Shown in pieces: positions 39,916 through 51,931 of a stretch of DNA of 64,000 bases. Each line of letters begins with the position of its first letter. The stretch's first letter is position 1. Location of the stretch: the NCBI GenBank assembly GCA_963210315.1, contig OY723251.1, positions 2,294,001 through 2,358,000 on the forward strand, written 5' to 3'. The translations under genes were made by a program, and so were the position numbers. This stretch comes from Rhynchopus euleeides. Its lineage: Eukaryota > Euglenozoa > Diplonemea > Diplonemida > Diplonemidae. The notes beneath the pieces are model-generated. The model searched no databases. It was not told the DNA's origin and worked only from the letters and a program-made list of their open reading frames with translations.

Positions 39916-41368
39916 AAATACTACGAGAAACACTTGGCCTCTATGCTGTGAGTGTTGCATTGGACGCTTCCACCTGTTGAACGGGCTCCACCTCTTGCAC
40001 TTTGAACCCCCCCCCCCCATATTTTTTTTTTGATTTGACAACTCCGGTTTGGTGTACCTCGATGAGCTTACCTTACCTTGTCGTCGGACACAACATATCA
40101 TCGTTGTCCCAAACCCCGTAACCCACGTGAAGTGGATCATCTGAAGTGCAGAATGAGGTGGAGCAGGTGGAGCACGAAACATAAGTAAACCATAGCAAGA
40201 GAGGCCAGCAGCAGTCCCGAGTCCATCGCGTTCCTCGTAGCATTTCCCGTACCACACAGGTGTGTTATGTGCAAAATACTACGAGAAACACTTGGCCTCT
40301 ATGCTGTGAGTGTTGCATTGGACGCTTCCACCCAGGACCCTTAGGACCCAAGGACTTAGGGACGCCGCGCGAACGGTCTACTATTGAAGTGATCAGGCTC
40401 CGTCGCCCATCGTATGCATCCCTCCGATGGTAATGTACCGCTTTCTACGTTGTCACGAGCACCTTGTACGGAAAACGATCGAACCTCACTCGCTGAGGGG
40501 ATCCGCCTGCCTCGGCCGTGTGCCGCCGTCGTGTGGTCAGCCTCGTGATTCTTGGTGTGCCCTATCGACAACATGCCTGTCTCTCCAGTTGCCGCACCCG
40601 GCGAGAGAGTTGATGCGTCTCAACCCGGCGAAACTAAGGGGGCAAAGGTTGCACACAGCCCCGCCTGTGCTGCAACCACCCGCTCTTGGCTGACCCCCGA
40701 CGTCTGGTGCGTTTCCCACTCCGGGTATTTGAATCCTCACCCTGTACCTCTTCGGGATCCTCCATCCCCTGGGGAACCCTTCCCCTCGAGGCTTCTTCAC
40801 GTCTCCGACATATTGGTGTGTGCCCACATGACCCTTCTTCCTGACATCCTCGATGTCGTTTTGCACCCCGGGCGATGCACTGAGACGGCCGTATCCAGGT
40901 AGTCAGTGGCCATGCCCAGCCCCTCAGCGTGACAGTCCTCTGGTGCGCTCCCAGCACCACCACCGCGACGCTCGTGCATATTCAGCCACCATGACCCGGC
41001 AGCTCTCGCCTGGGGACAGGGCTCGGCGGATCGAGAAATCACAGTCTGAAACTCGCCTCCCAGCTCCTCCGCAGCAGTCTACTGTCCGGCCGTCTTAAAC
41101 TCTCGCCCTTCGGGAGCCCGGCCAACACCCGGTGCTTTCCGGCGTGATCTCGATCGCTCTGTGGCTCTCTGTGTCCTCTCCGGTCTTCGCTGGCTGCGAG
41201 CGAGTTGCGGGGTGAAGCCCAACGCGCCTCTTCATGGCGCACTGGAGACGCTGCATGGAGTGCCCAGGGGTAGGTGTGAGAGGTGCCGGCCCTTCTGGGT
41301 GAAAGAGGGCGATCGCGCGCACTGTCGTCTCCTGAACTCCGCTCGAGCGGTGGACAACACGTTCCTGC
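39916..41368 (-). mobile_element. E1 element copy c, truncated 3' part
   Basis: B2 39916-39974, linker, A2 40028-40272, B1 40273-40332 and ~1 kb of the unique internal region, all minus strand. It breaks off at GTTCCTGC (41361-41368), where coiled-coil LINE DNA begins. It lacks both minisatellites and A1. Confidence 0.8.
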
Positions 41369-42780
41369 TCACCCGCTTCTGTTCGTCCTTGAAGGACTTG
41401 AACTCCTTGCGGAGGCCGCTCATGCCCGTCTGCAGGGACTTCGCCTGGAGCTGGGGCAGTGCCTGCTGTGCCTCCCCCACGCTCCCCTGCAGCCCCAGCA
41501 TGGCTTCCCGGGCCCCCTGCACCTCCGCGAGCAGGGCGTGGCGGTGCTCCTCGCTCTGGTCGTGGCGGGTGGTGTGCTGCTGCAGCTGCTCCCGCACTGC
41601 CCGAAGGCTCGCCTCCAGCTTCGCCGCCCTCCCGCCGAGGGCCTCACCCCTGCGGCGCTCTTCCCCGAGGCCGCTCTCCGCGTCCTTGCGCAGGCCAACA
41701 AGCAGGCCGCGCAGCTCCCCGTGCACTCGGGCGTGCTCCACGCCCTGCCCCTCCAGCTGCGCCTTCAGCTCGCGCACAGCCTTCGGTGTGCCAGGCTGGG
41801 GGGGAGTCGCGGCGGGACGCTCCTGGAGGTCGTCCAGCTGGCGCTGCTGGGCTGCCAGGCGCTGCAGGAGCTCATCCTGCCGGGCCTGCTGCTCCCCGAG
41901 CTGCTGCTGGAGTCGCCGTACCTCGGCGCGCTCCCCCTGCGCGGCTGCCCTCTGCTCCCCAAGCTCCTGTTGAAGTCGCCGCACTTCGGCGCGCTCCCCT
42001 TGCGTGGCCGCCTGCTGGTGGCCTTGTTGTGTAGCGAGTTGTTGCTCAAGGCGCTGTCGCTGCTGGTCCTGCTGCCTCTGCTGCTCCTTGAGCAGATCGT
42101 GCAGGCGCTGCACCTCCTGCTGCAGCGCGGGTACGCCGTCCTGCGTGGGGGCGCCGGCGCCAGGGTCGGCTGCGGTGGCGGCGGCGGTGGTTGCGGCGGG
42201 GTCGTGGCCGAGGGCCACCAGGCGGCGGCCCAGACGCTCCAGGTCCTTCTGGAGCCGCTCCACACGCTGGCGGGCCTGCTGCGCGTGCTGCTGCGCGGCC
42301 GCCGCGGCGCCACCCCCGCGTCCGGTCTTCCCCAGGTGCGTCCTGGACTTGGCGGCCCGGCCCGCCTTCGCCGCCGCCTCGCGCTCTTCCCGCACTCTGG
42401 CCTGGAGGCCGTCGTACCGCCTCTTGAGGCGGTCCAGCTCCTCTCCCTTCTTCCGCTCCTCCGCCTGTCGCCGCTTCTCCTCCTCCAGCAGCGCTGTGTC
42501 CGTGAGGGCCACGGCCTTGCCGTTCACCTGCACCGACCATGGGGGGGTGCCAGAGGGGGGGGGGGGGGGGGCTGTCCGCGATGATGACGGCTACACTAAG
42601 AGTGCTGGCGCGATGGTGCAGAGAGCATCTCCGGATGACCCCCACCTCTGCCATCCCCAGAACAGCCCCTACATTTTCCCTGGAGGAAGATGATGAAGGT
42701 TCGAGAGGCACGGGGCAATTCGAACTGCCGTTGTGCCACCTCTGAGGCTTGGAGAAAGTCCCGGTACCGCTCGAAATTTT
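41369..42780 (-). pseudogene. third copy of the LINE coiled-coil segment
   Basis: Matches 34812-36225 (constant offset ~6555). The minus-strand frame 41232-42533 starts in the coiled coil and runs into E1-c sequence, making a chimeric 433-codon open frame. Downstream LINE parts are missing. Confidence 0.75.
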
Positions 42781-42784
42781 TTTT

Positions 42785-42996
42785 AAGCACACTCGTGTGA
42801 GCGGAAAGCGCCCCACCACAGCTGCAACCAAACGTGCTCTATACACTAACCCCACCCTTCATCAGGCTCAGGGTGTGATCAGTTCAGGGTTTTGTGTGTA
42901 GAAGCGTCAACGCAACAAACAAAAGGAAATTCATCAGAGCGGTTGTAGCTGTGAAGTGATAGGGCGCTTTTTTAAGCACACTCGTGTGAGCCAGGG
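42785..42996 (+). repeat. family-F repeat with both ends
   Basis: GCACACTCGTGTGAGCGG ... TGTAGAAGCGTCAACGC ... GGGCGCTTTTTTAA and again GCACACTCGTGTGAGCC: an A-B-A' arrangement. Confidence 0.7.
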
Positions 42997-43414
42997 TATA
43001 AGATAGACCTTTTTTCTGGCGCCGCTTTCCGGTTTTCTGCACATAACACACCTGTGTGGTACGGGAAATGCTACGAGGAACGCGATGGACTCGGGACTGC
43101 TGCTGGCCTCTCTTGCTATGGTTTACTTATGTTTCGTGCTCCACCTGCTCCACCTCATTCTGCACTTCAGATGATCCACTTCACGTGGGTTACGGGGTTT
43201 GGGACAACGATGATATGTTGTGTCCGACGACAAGGTAAGGTAAGCTCATCGAGGTACACCAAACCGGAGTTGTCAAATCAAAAAAGACACACCGCCCGAG
43301 AGGCAATTGGTGTGACACAACAGCGATGACACAACCACTCTGCCCGAGGGGGCGCGCTTTTAGCGACCGAGACCTCCTCTCCTGACTGAGGGACACACGA
43401 TCTGACCGTCCGAG

Positions 43415-44085
43415 AGACGCAGCATTCTACCCTGCCCGAGGGGCACCCACTCTCCTGACCGAGAGACACGCAGTCTTGCCCGAGGGGCACCTGGTTTCCT
43501 GACCGAGACAATATTCTGCCCGAGGGGCACTCACTCTCCCGACCGAGAGACACGCAGTTTTGCCCGAGGGGCACCTGTTCTCCTGACCGAGACAATATTC
43601 TGCCCGAGGGGCACCCACTCTCCCGACCGAGAGACGCAGCATCTCGCCCGAGGGGCACCTGTTCTCCTGACCGAGACAAAAATTTTGCCCGAGGGGCACC
43701 TACTCTCCCGACCGAGAGACACGCAGTCTTGCCCGAGGGGCACCTGTTCTCCTGACCGAGACAATATTCTGCCCGAGGGGCATCCACTCTCCCGACCGAG
43801 AGACGCAGCATCTCGCCCGAGGGGCACCTGTTCTCCTGACCGAGACAATATTCTGCCCGAGGGGCACTCACTCTCCCGACCGAGAGACACGCAGTTTTGC
43901 CCGAGGGGCACCCGTTATCCTGACCGAGAGAAAACTATGCCCGAGGGGCACCCACTCTCCCGACCGAGAGACGCAGCATCTCGCCCGAGGGGCACCTGTT
44001 CTCCTGACCGAGACAAAAATTTTGCCCGAGGGGCACCCGCTCTCCCGACCGAGAGATACACAATCTTGCCCGAGGGGCACCAAAT
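43415..44085 (-). repeat. minisatellite P1 of E1-d
   Basis: As 12690-13365, with scattered single-base differences. Confidence 0.85.
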
Positions 44086-44699
44086 CCCGACCGAGAAGAC
44101 GACCCTCACACCATGCTCGTGTCAGGTCTCAAGAGGGCCGAAGCCGCGGTTGAGGACAACAACACCCCCACGCACTGGTTCTAATAAATGACGGCGAGGT
44201 GCACGGGGGGATCAGCACGAAGGAGGGGCGCAAAAAGATGGGGATGATGACGCCGTGGTGTTCAAGGTGGTCCTCCGCCGCTTATGAACGTGACAGCGGG
44301 ACAGCGCTGCGCCCGTGGCCGCAGCGGATTGAGGACATTCCCATCAGCCATCGAGACTATCACCGCGCCTCGCCGAAAACCTGCTTCACGCTTGATCGCG
44401 CTCAAGGTTTCCAAACGCATACTTCAGCTGGAGGTTCCGTCACAGAGGCGCTGACAAAGGCGGGACCAAGAGCAACAGTCGGGTGCTGATAAATGGGTCG
44501 ATACTGATGCAGCAAAGTGACGTCAGTGATATCCAACTCCTACTTTCCTGACCGAGACACGATCTTGCCGAGGAGCATCGGACCGAGACACCCACTTCTG
44601 CCTGAGGGGCACCTAGCCGAGACGCATTTTTCCTGCCCGAGGGGCATCTCGCCGAGACATTACCTGCCTGAGGGGCACCTGGCCACGACATACCTACAG

Positions 44700-45320
44700 C
44701 TTACGCTTGCGGGGCACCCTGCCTGAGGAGCACCTGGCCAAGACATACATTTCCGCCTACGAGGCACCCTGCCCGAGGGGCACCTGGTCAAGACACACAC
44801 TTCCGCCTACGGGGCACCCTGCCCGAGGGGCACCTGGCCAAGACAGACACCTCTGCCTACGAGGCACCCTGCCCGAGGGGCACCTGGCCAAGACATACAC
44901 TTCCGCCTACGAGGCACCCTGCCCGAGGGGCACCTGGCCAAGACATACACTTCCGCCTACGAGGCACCCTGCCCGAGGGGCACCTGGCCAAGACAGACAC
45001 TTCCGCCTACGAGGCACCCTGCCCGAGGGGCACCTGGCCAAGACATACACTTCCGCCTACGAGGCACCCTGCCCGAGGGGCACCTGGCCAAGACAGACAC
45101 TTCCGCCTACGAGACACCCTGCCCGAGGGGCACCTGGCCAAGACAGACACTTCCGCCTACGAGGCACCCTGCCCGAGGGGCACCTGGCCAAGACATACAC
45201 TTCCGCCTACGAGGCACCCTGCCCGAGGGGCACCTGGTCAAGACATACATTTCCGCCTACGGGGCACCCTGCCTGAGGGGCATCTGGCCGCGACATACAC
45301 TTCCGCCTACGGGGCACCCT
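44700..45320 (-). repeat. minisatellite P2 of E1-d
   Basis: About twelve 50-bp units; the order of unit variants differs from E1-b. Confidence 0.85.
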
Positions 45321-48184
45321 GCCTGAGGGGCACCTGGCCAAGACGCACATTCATGCCCGAGGGACACCGGGCCGAGACATTACATTCCCTGCCTGAGGGA
45401 CACCTGGCCGAGACACATTCCTGCCGAGGGGCACTCACTCCCGACCGCGAGACGCAGGATTTTGCCTGAGGGGCACCTCCTCTCCTGACCGAGACACAAC
45501 CCCGCCCAGCACAGTGCCGAGGGGCATTTACGCTTTCGACTGGAATACCGAGCCTGACCCGGGGAGACACAATCGTGCCACAATCGTGAGGGGCATACTC
45601 TCTTGATTGAGAAATACACCCTTTTTGCCCGAGCGACGGCACCTGAAGGCGGAAGGGTGGCCTGTCACACACAGCCTGCCAGATCCAGCTCGAGCACGGT
45701 GACGCGACGTGAGCTTTCCGAGGGCGACAGTTTTCGTGTACCAATGCAACGCCCCCGGACACGCCCCCGAGAAGCCGGCACGTCTGTCGTGCCCAGCTTA
45801 TCTGCGCGAATGCCGACTACGCGCACCCCGGCGTCAAGCGGATGCCCGCACACGCCCCAAGCGGGGCATACTCCGTCGAAGCATAGTCTCCCTGCCGGGG
45901 GACACACATTCAAGCCTGCATTATTCACAGGGGTCAGGGGGAGTTCCGGGCGTCTGTGGCCCGGTGTTGAGACGTACGACCTCACAGTTCCATGCAGGGA
46001 AGGGGAGCTGCTGACTGGACACCTGCGAGGTGCCGTGGGACATACACAGAGATCAGGTATCCAACACAGCCGAGACGCTCTCCCAAGCTGCACTGCTCGG
46101 GGAGCAAAAGAAGCAGCGACTGAGAGACGCGTCCGCATCGCCTGTGTCAGCGGTGCCGCCGCTGAGGGGGTCCACCGAAACCGCAGCCATGGCAGCGGGC
46201 CGAGATCATTCCACAAGGTTGGGGGGCAGTCGGCCAGTCTTCCCGAGTACCCAGCAGCCTACTCGACAAGCCCGAACAGCGACTGCAGCGTGCGACAAGC
46301 TCCGGTCCGCGGGGACTCACCTCTCTCATTAAGAAGGCGACTCCGAGAATCCTTCTGGCATGCCCACACCTCCAGGGCCTCGAATTTCCTCACGCACCGG
46401 GAAATACGCCCTCCACACTGAGTCCGGGCGTTACCACTGAATCGACGCCACGTGGGGCCACAGGGCCTCCGTTTGATGCGCTGTCTACGAGGCGGGCGAT
46501 GGGGCAGGTACAGTGGGGATCAGCCCAGTGGGAAGGGGGCCGCAGGAACGTGTTGTCCACCGCTCGAGCGGAGTTCAGGAGACGACAGTGCGCGCGATCG
46601 CCCTCTTTCACCCAGAAGGGCCGGCACCTCTCACACCTACCCCTGGGCACTCCATGCAGCGTCTCCAGTGCGCCATGAAGAGGCGCGTTGGGCTTCACCC
46701 CGCAACTCGCTCGCAGCCAGCGAAGACCGGAGAGGACACAGAGAGCCACAGAGCGATCGAGATCACGCCGGAAAGCACCGGGTGTTGGCCGGGCTCCCGA
46801 AGGGCGAGAGTTTAAGACGGCCGGACAGTAGACTGCTGCGGAGGAGCTGGGAGGCGAGTTTCAGACTGTGATTTCTCGATCCGCCGAGCCCTGTCCCCAG
46901 GCGAGAGCTGCCGGGTCATGGTGGCTGAATATGCACGAGCGTCGCGGTGGTGGTGCTGGGAGCGCACCAGAGGACTGTCACGCTGAGGGGCTGGGCATGG
47001 CCACTGACTACCTGGATACGGCCGTCTCAGTGCATCGCCCGGGGTGCAAAACGACATCGAGGATGTCAGGAAGAAGGGTCATGTGGGCACACACCAATAT
47101 GTCGGAGACGTGAAGAAGCCTCGAGGGGAAGGGTTCCCCAGGGGATGGAGGATCCCGAAGAGGTACAGGGTGAGGATTCAAATACCCGGAGTGGGAAACG
47201 CACCAGACGTCGGGGGTCAGCCAAGAGCGGGTGGTTGCAGCACAGGCGGGGCTGTGTGCAACCTTTGCCCCCTTAGTTTCGCCGGGTTGAGACGCATCAA
47301 CTCTCTCGCCGGGTGCGGCAACTGGAGAGACAGGCATGTTGTCGATAGGGCACACCAAGAATCACGAGGCTGACCACACGACGGCGGCACACGGCCGAGG
47401 CAGGCGGATCCCCTCAGCGAGTGAGGTTCGATCGTTTTCCGTACAAGGTGCTCGTGACAACGTAGAAAGCGGTACATTACCATCGGAGGGATGCATACGA
47501 TGGGCGACGGAGCCTGATCACTTCAATAGTAGACCGTTCGCGCGGCGTCCCTAAGTCCTTGGGTCCTAAGGGTCCTGGGTGGAAGCGTCCAATGCAACAC
47601 TCACAGCATAGAGGCCAAGTGTTTCTCGTAGTATTTTGCACATAACACACCTGTGTGGTACGGGAAATGCTACGAGGAACGCGATGGACTCGGGACTGCT
47701 GCTGGCCTCTCTTGCTATGGTTTACTTATGTTTCGTGCTCCACCTGCTCCACCTCATTCTGCACTTCAGATGATCCACTTCACGTGGGTTACGGGGTTTG
47801 GGACAACGATGATATGTTGTGTCCGACGACAAGGTAAGGTAAGCTCATCGAGGTACACCAAACCGGAGTTGTCAAATCAAAAAAAAAATATGGGGGGGGG
47901 GGGTTCAAAGTGCAAGAGGTGGAGCCCGTTCAACAGGTGGAAGCGTCCAATGCAACACTCACAGCATAGAGGCCAAGTGTTTCTCGTAGTATTTCTGGTT
48001 TTGAAAATCCTTCGCGCGCGCCTTCGGCGCGCGCGACCCGCGCAAACCCTCCCAGAGTCTGAGAAGGCCCGGTGCCTGCGCGCGTCCTGTCGTACTGAGG
48101 CTGCTTGGTGGGGCAGGCGCAGCAGCTGCTTTGAAAGTTTGGACTCTCGACCAAAAAACCGGTCTGGTGCAATGCTTTTACACA

Positions 48185-48239
48185 GGGGGGTCTGGGGGGC
48201 GGAGCCCCCCAGCCGCCGGAGGCCACGGTAGTGAACATC
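48185..48239 (-). repeat. GC-rich hairpin repeat
   Basis: Right-arm counterpart of 39671-39725. Confidence 0.75.
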
Positions 48240-49335
48240 TGTTCACTACAGTCTGGATTCGCTTGTAAGTAGGAAGGCTTCGCTGTATCGCAGCCCGGCC
48301 AGCAGGAGATCACTGGTCCTTGAGGGTTCAACCTTCAGGGTGGAGGAGGGCGGGGGAGCGACCACTCGTGACAGGTGTGCGTTGTGGGTGGAGTGGGTGC
48401 ACGACAGAATGGCCAAAGGGTCCACGAGATCTCTGCACACATTCCGTTATCGAGGAGATGGGCACCTAGCTGTGACGACAGGCAACAAACAAATCTCATC
48501 TGTTAGTTGCCCCCAATAGGCTTGGCGACCTTCAAGACTGCTTGAAAGTCGTTCGTGTTCTCGTCTCAGCCCTCCAGACAAGCAGATCTGTCTCGAGTTG
48601 GTGGGCTGTCGCCATGTATTCGATGGCACCGAGTGACGCTGCACAGAGGCAGACGACACGGTGAACTCCAGCGGAGGTTACCCTACCTCCGCTGGAGTAC
48701 ACCGTGTGTCTCCCATGAGTCTCAACTAGCGGGAGTCTTAGCGTAAATTAGCTGGAAAATAGACTCCCGTCTCCAGTACAGACTGCAGTCTTAGACTCCC
48801 TCTTAGACACTCGCTAGGGTGGCTGGAGTCCACCATGTGTGCACCTTCAAAACAGAAGAGACCTGCATGACGAGGGCATCACCACCCACCGGGCCACCCG
48901 CTAGGTCCAGTTTTTCTTCTCCGCTTCTCTGCCTTCTTTGGACTATTTGAGCTCTGTGCGGATCACGATGGGGTCACTTTCTACTTTTTTATGGCGTTTT
49001 TTCTGACTGTTTTACTGTCCCAAAGTCACAAAAAAACCGCCAAAAATGAGATCGACCTTTTTCTTTTTCCCCAGAAAACCGGGAACCGGGAAACCCTGGT
49101 TTTGAAAACCGGAAAACCAGACCTATCTTATCCCCTGGTGTGAGCGGAAAGCGCCCCACCACAGCTGCAACCAAACGTGCTCTATACACTAACCCCACCC
49201 TTCATCAGGCTCAGGGTGTGATCAGTTCAGGGTCTTGTGTGTAGAAGCGTCAACGCAGATTTTGGCCCGCACCAGCCCTCACTGTTTTGCACCGGATAGC
49301 GAAGACCCCCACAAGGCAAAATAAATAAAGATACC
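48240..49335. other. unique spacer, hairpin and family-F part (right)
   Basis: Mirror of 38575-39670, with the hairpin at 48656-48707 and the F part at 49137-49254. No gene. Confidence 0.5.
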
Positions 49336-49444
49336 GGGGGCCCTCGCTACCAGTCACTACTCGTCACTGCTCGTCAGCCAGTGAGGGGAAGTGCGCCGTG
49401 GCTCACTTTTTCTCACTCAGTCACACTTGGTAGCGAAGGCCCCC
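49336..49444. mobile_element. MITE family 1 copy, right arm
   Basis: Counterpart of 38466-38574. Confidence 0.8.
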
Positions 49445-49791
49445 ACCGTATACGTAAATATTTTGGAACGTAAATATTATGGAACGTAAATATTATGGAA
49501 CGTAAATATTTTGGAACGCTGGTGGGTTGGCGTTCCAGATTTTTTTCGTTCCATAATATTTACAGGGCTTTCTGCGACTCGGGGACTTGGACCAGGTGAT
49601 CGGACGGCGTACAGAGTCCCTGACGGGACCTACTCGTGCACTTTTCGCGCGATTCCTGACGCAAGCCGTCCTCACCACCGAGTCCCGAACTGGCCCTGTA
49701 AATATTTTGGAACGTAAATATTATGGAACGGACCGGCCAAAAATGGGCCCGTTCCATAATATTTACGTTCCATAATATTTACGTATACGGT
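49445..49791. mobile_element. 347-bp palindromic element, right arm
   Basis: Counterpart of 38119-38465. Confidence 0.7.
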
Positions 49792-51490
49792 AATTAATTC
49801 GCCGGGACCTCGGAATCATAACATTTTCCCATAACATTTAAATTCGGTGTTTTAATTAATTGGAGTTAGATCGGGCGCGTGGGGGGTGGGGCCCACCCAA
49901 GGGGGGTCAGCCCGACCCTCGCACCCGTTCTCCCCTGCCGATCGAGCTCATCGAGCTTCTCCTGGCCCTCTGCAGCCATCTGGCACCTGAAGAAAGTGTG
50001 CCGAGTGCTCTGACTGTCCTCCAGATCACCTCATCATCTTGGGCAGTGTCATCGGTCGCTCGGTACCAGAAGCGGGGGGTTCCGCTAGAGCCCGCTGATG
50101 CCACCAATCTGCACCCAAGCCCCACAGAGAGCTGGTGGGTGTGTGTGGGTCGCAGGATCGAGCAAATGTCACGGAAATTTTCGCTACCGAGCCACCAAAA
50201 AAACGCCAAGCCCATAACATTTTTGAAAATGTTAAAGGAGGATCCTTGAAATCGGTAGTGGACAGTAGCGGACAGGGCGGACATTTCCTTGTGGAAAAAG
50301 TGCCCGAAAAAAAAATTCGAAAAGGTCCCCCTTACAGAATTCGCCTTTTTTCAAAAAATCGGAAAATTTCGGACCGCAATTTGTACCCAAGAAAGTGCCG
50401 AATTTTCGGACTTGGTCCGATTTGAACGATTTCCGTGCCTCTTGCAACCCCCATGAGGGGGGGCTGCTGTTTCGGGTTCTTCCGGTGGTACATGCTGGGG
50501 TGTCAGGACAGGGAATCCTGCTCGCTGTACCCGGTGATCCCTGACGCAGCCAGGAAGTGGAGAGCCTTGGAACCCTGGTTGAGGCCTGTAACACCCGGCC
50601 TTCCTGCCACTTCTGGCATTGTGGAGTGGAGGTGGATATGGAGAAGGTTCTCTCTCCGTCCGGTCGAGCACAACCGTCCTCTCCAGCCAGGGGCCATCTA
50701 CTTTCCAAACAAGGGCCAGGAACATGCTCAAACAAACTAATTGATCAGAAAATCTGGCTAGCCGTGGAATCATTGAGCAAAATTTGGGGAGTGATTGGTG
50801 CCCCATTGCTGCATATGACATGTCCATTTTTGACGATTTTTGGGCAGAATTTGGTGCGTGGGACCTTTCGATTTTCATGAATTTTTCGGAATTTCGTGGG
50901 GACCGGTACCCCATTTGAGGGCCAAAAATCTCATTTCCGAGGCCTGGGAATGGTCGCAGTGGCCTCAGATGTCCAAAAACGTTCAATTGACCTCTCCTCG
51001 AAAAAAAATTCGAAAGGTCCCCCCTACTGGCACCCCGGATTAGGACATGTCTCTGGGGGTGTCCGGGGGGCATTTTTGGCCCATTTTTGGCTGGGGAAAA
51101 TGGGCCATTTTTCACGATTTTTTCGGTTTTTTGTCCGGACCGGCACCGCATTTGAGGGGCCAAAATCTGATTTCCGAGGCCCGGGAATGGTCGCAGTGGC
51201 TTCATTTGGCCAAAAACGTTCAATTTACCCTTCTCCAAAAAAAATTCGAAAGGGTCCCCCTACAAATCGCCGGTCTTAGGGGGTCTTCGCTATCCGGTGC
51301 AAAAAAGTGAGGGCTGGTGCGGGCCAAAATGGGCGAAATTTGGGTCAATCGGAAGAAATGGAACACTATCGACACATGTCACTCAACACGGGGGAATGGG
51401 GAGGGGAGAGGTTGTGGTGAAACGCACACACTCGGAAGCAAAAAAAAGCTGGGGAGTTGGGTGGCCCCTAGCTGGGAGACCCATTTCAAC
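49792..51490. other. repeat-derived region without recognised gene (right)
   Basis: Mirror of 36420-38118, including the diverged ~220-bp units and the GGGGGTCTTCGCTATCCGG end at 51277. Confidence 0.45.
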
Positions 51491-51674
51491 AAAGCGCCCT
51501 ATCACTTCACAGCTACAACCGCTCTGATGAATTTCCTTTTGTTTGTTGCGTTGACGCTTCTACACACAAAACCCTGAACTGATCACACCCTGAGCCTGAT
51601 GAAGGGTGGGGTTAGTGTATAGAGCACGTTTGGTTGCAGCTGTGGTGGGGCGCTTTCCGCTCACACGAGTGTGC
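51491..51674 (-). repeat. family-F repeat at the LINE 5' end, right
   Basis: Counterpart of 36236-36419; ends at ACGAGTGTGC just before the poly-A start of the LINE. Confidence 0.75.
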
Positions 51675-51931
51675 ATAACAAAAAAAAATTTCGAGCGGTA
51701 CCGGGACTTTCTCCAAGCCTCAGAGGTGGCACAACGGCAGTTCGAATTGCCCCGTGCCTCTCGAACCTTCATCATCTTCCTCCAGGGAAAATGTAGGGGC
51801 TGTTCTGGGGATGGCAGAGGTGGGGGTCATCCGGAGATGCTCTCTGCACCATCGCGCCAGCACTCTTAGTGTAGCCGTCATCATCGCGGACAGCCCCCCC
51901 CCCCCCCCCCTCTGGCACCCCCCCATGGTCG

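Larger units (their letters stand above)
31690..41368 (+). repeat. left arm of the large inverted repeat
   Basis: Each position x matches 87910 - x in the right arm (46542-56220). Matching features include coiled-coil, OTU, MITE, hairpin and E1-end positions. Differences are few: a 1-nt indel near 32087/55825 and a few substitutions near 31800. The inner end is the chimeric junction at 41368. Confidence 0.9.
43039..47994 (+). mobile_element. E1 element copy d, complete
   Basis: The most complete copy, 4956 bp: A1 43039-43283, P1 array ~43415-44085, P2 array ~44700-45320, unique region to 47577, B1 47578-47637, A2 47638-47882, linker with poly-A and G-run, B2 47936-47994. It is flanked by TTTTCT at the left and CTGGTTTT at the right. 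No target duplication is evident, as expected for tyrosine-recombinase elements. Confidence 0.85.

Noticed and set aside
43039-47994. E1 as an LTR retrotransposon
   Set aside because: The direct repeats are arranged A ... B-A-B rather than identical LTRs at the two ends, there is no primer-binding site or gag-pol, and no short target duplication is visible.
51500-51620. Hammerhead ribozyme or C/D snoRNA because of CTGATGA in family F
   Set aside because: CTGATGA occurs twice, but no GAAA core strand or cleavage triplet in the right arrangement, and no proper C/D box pairing.
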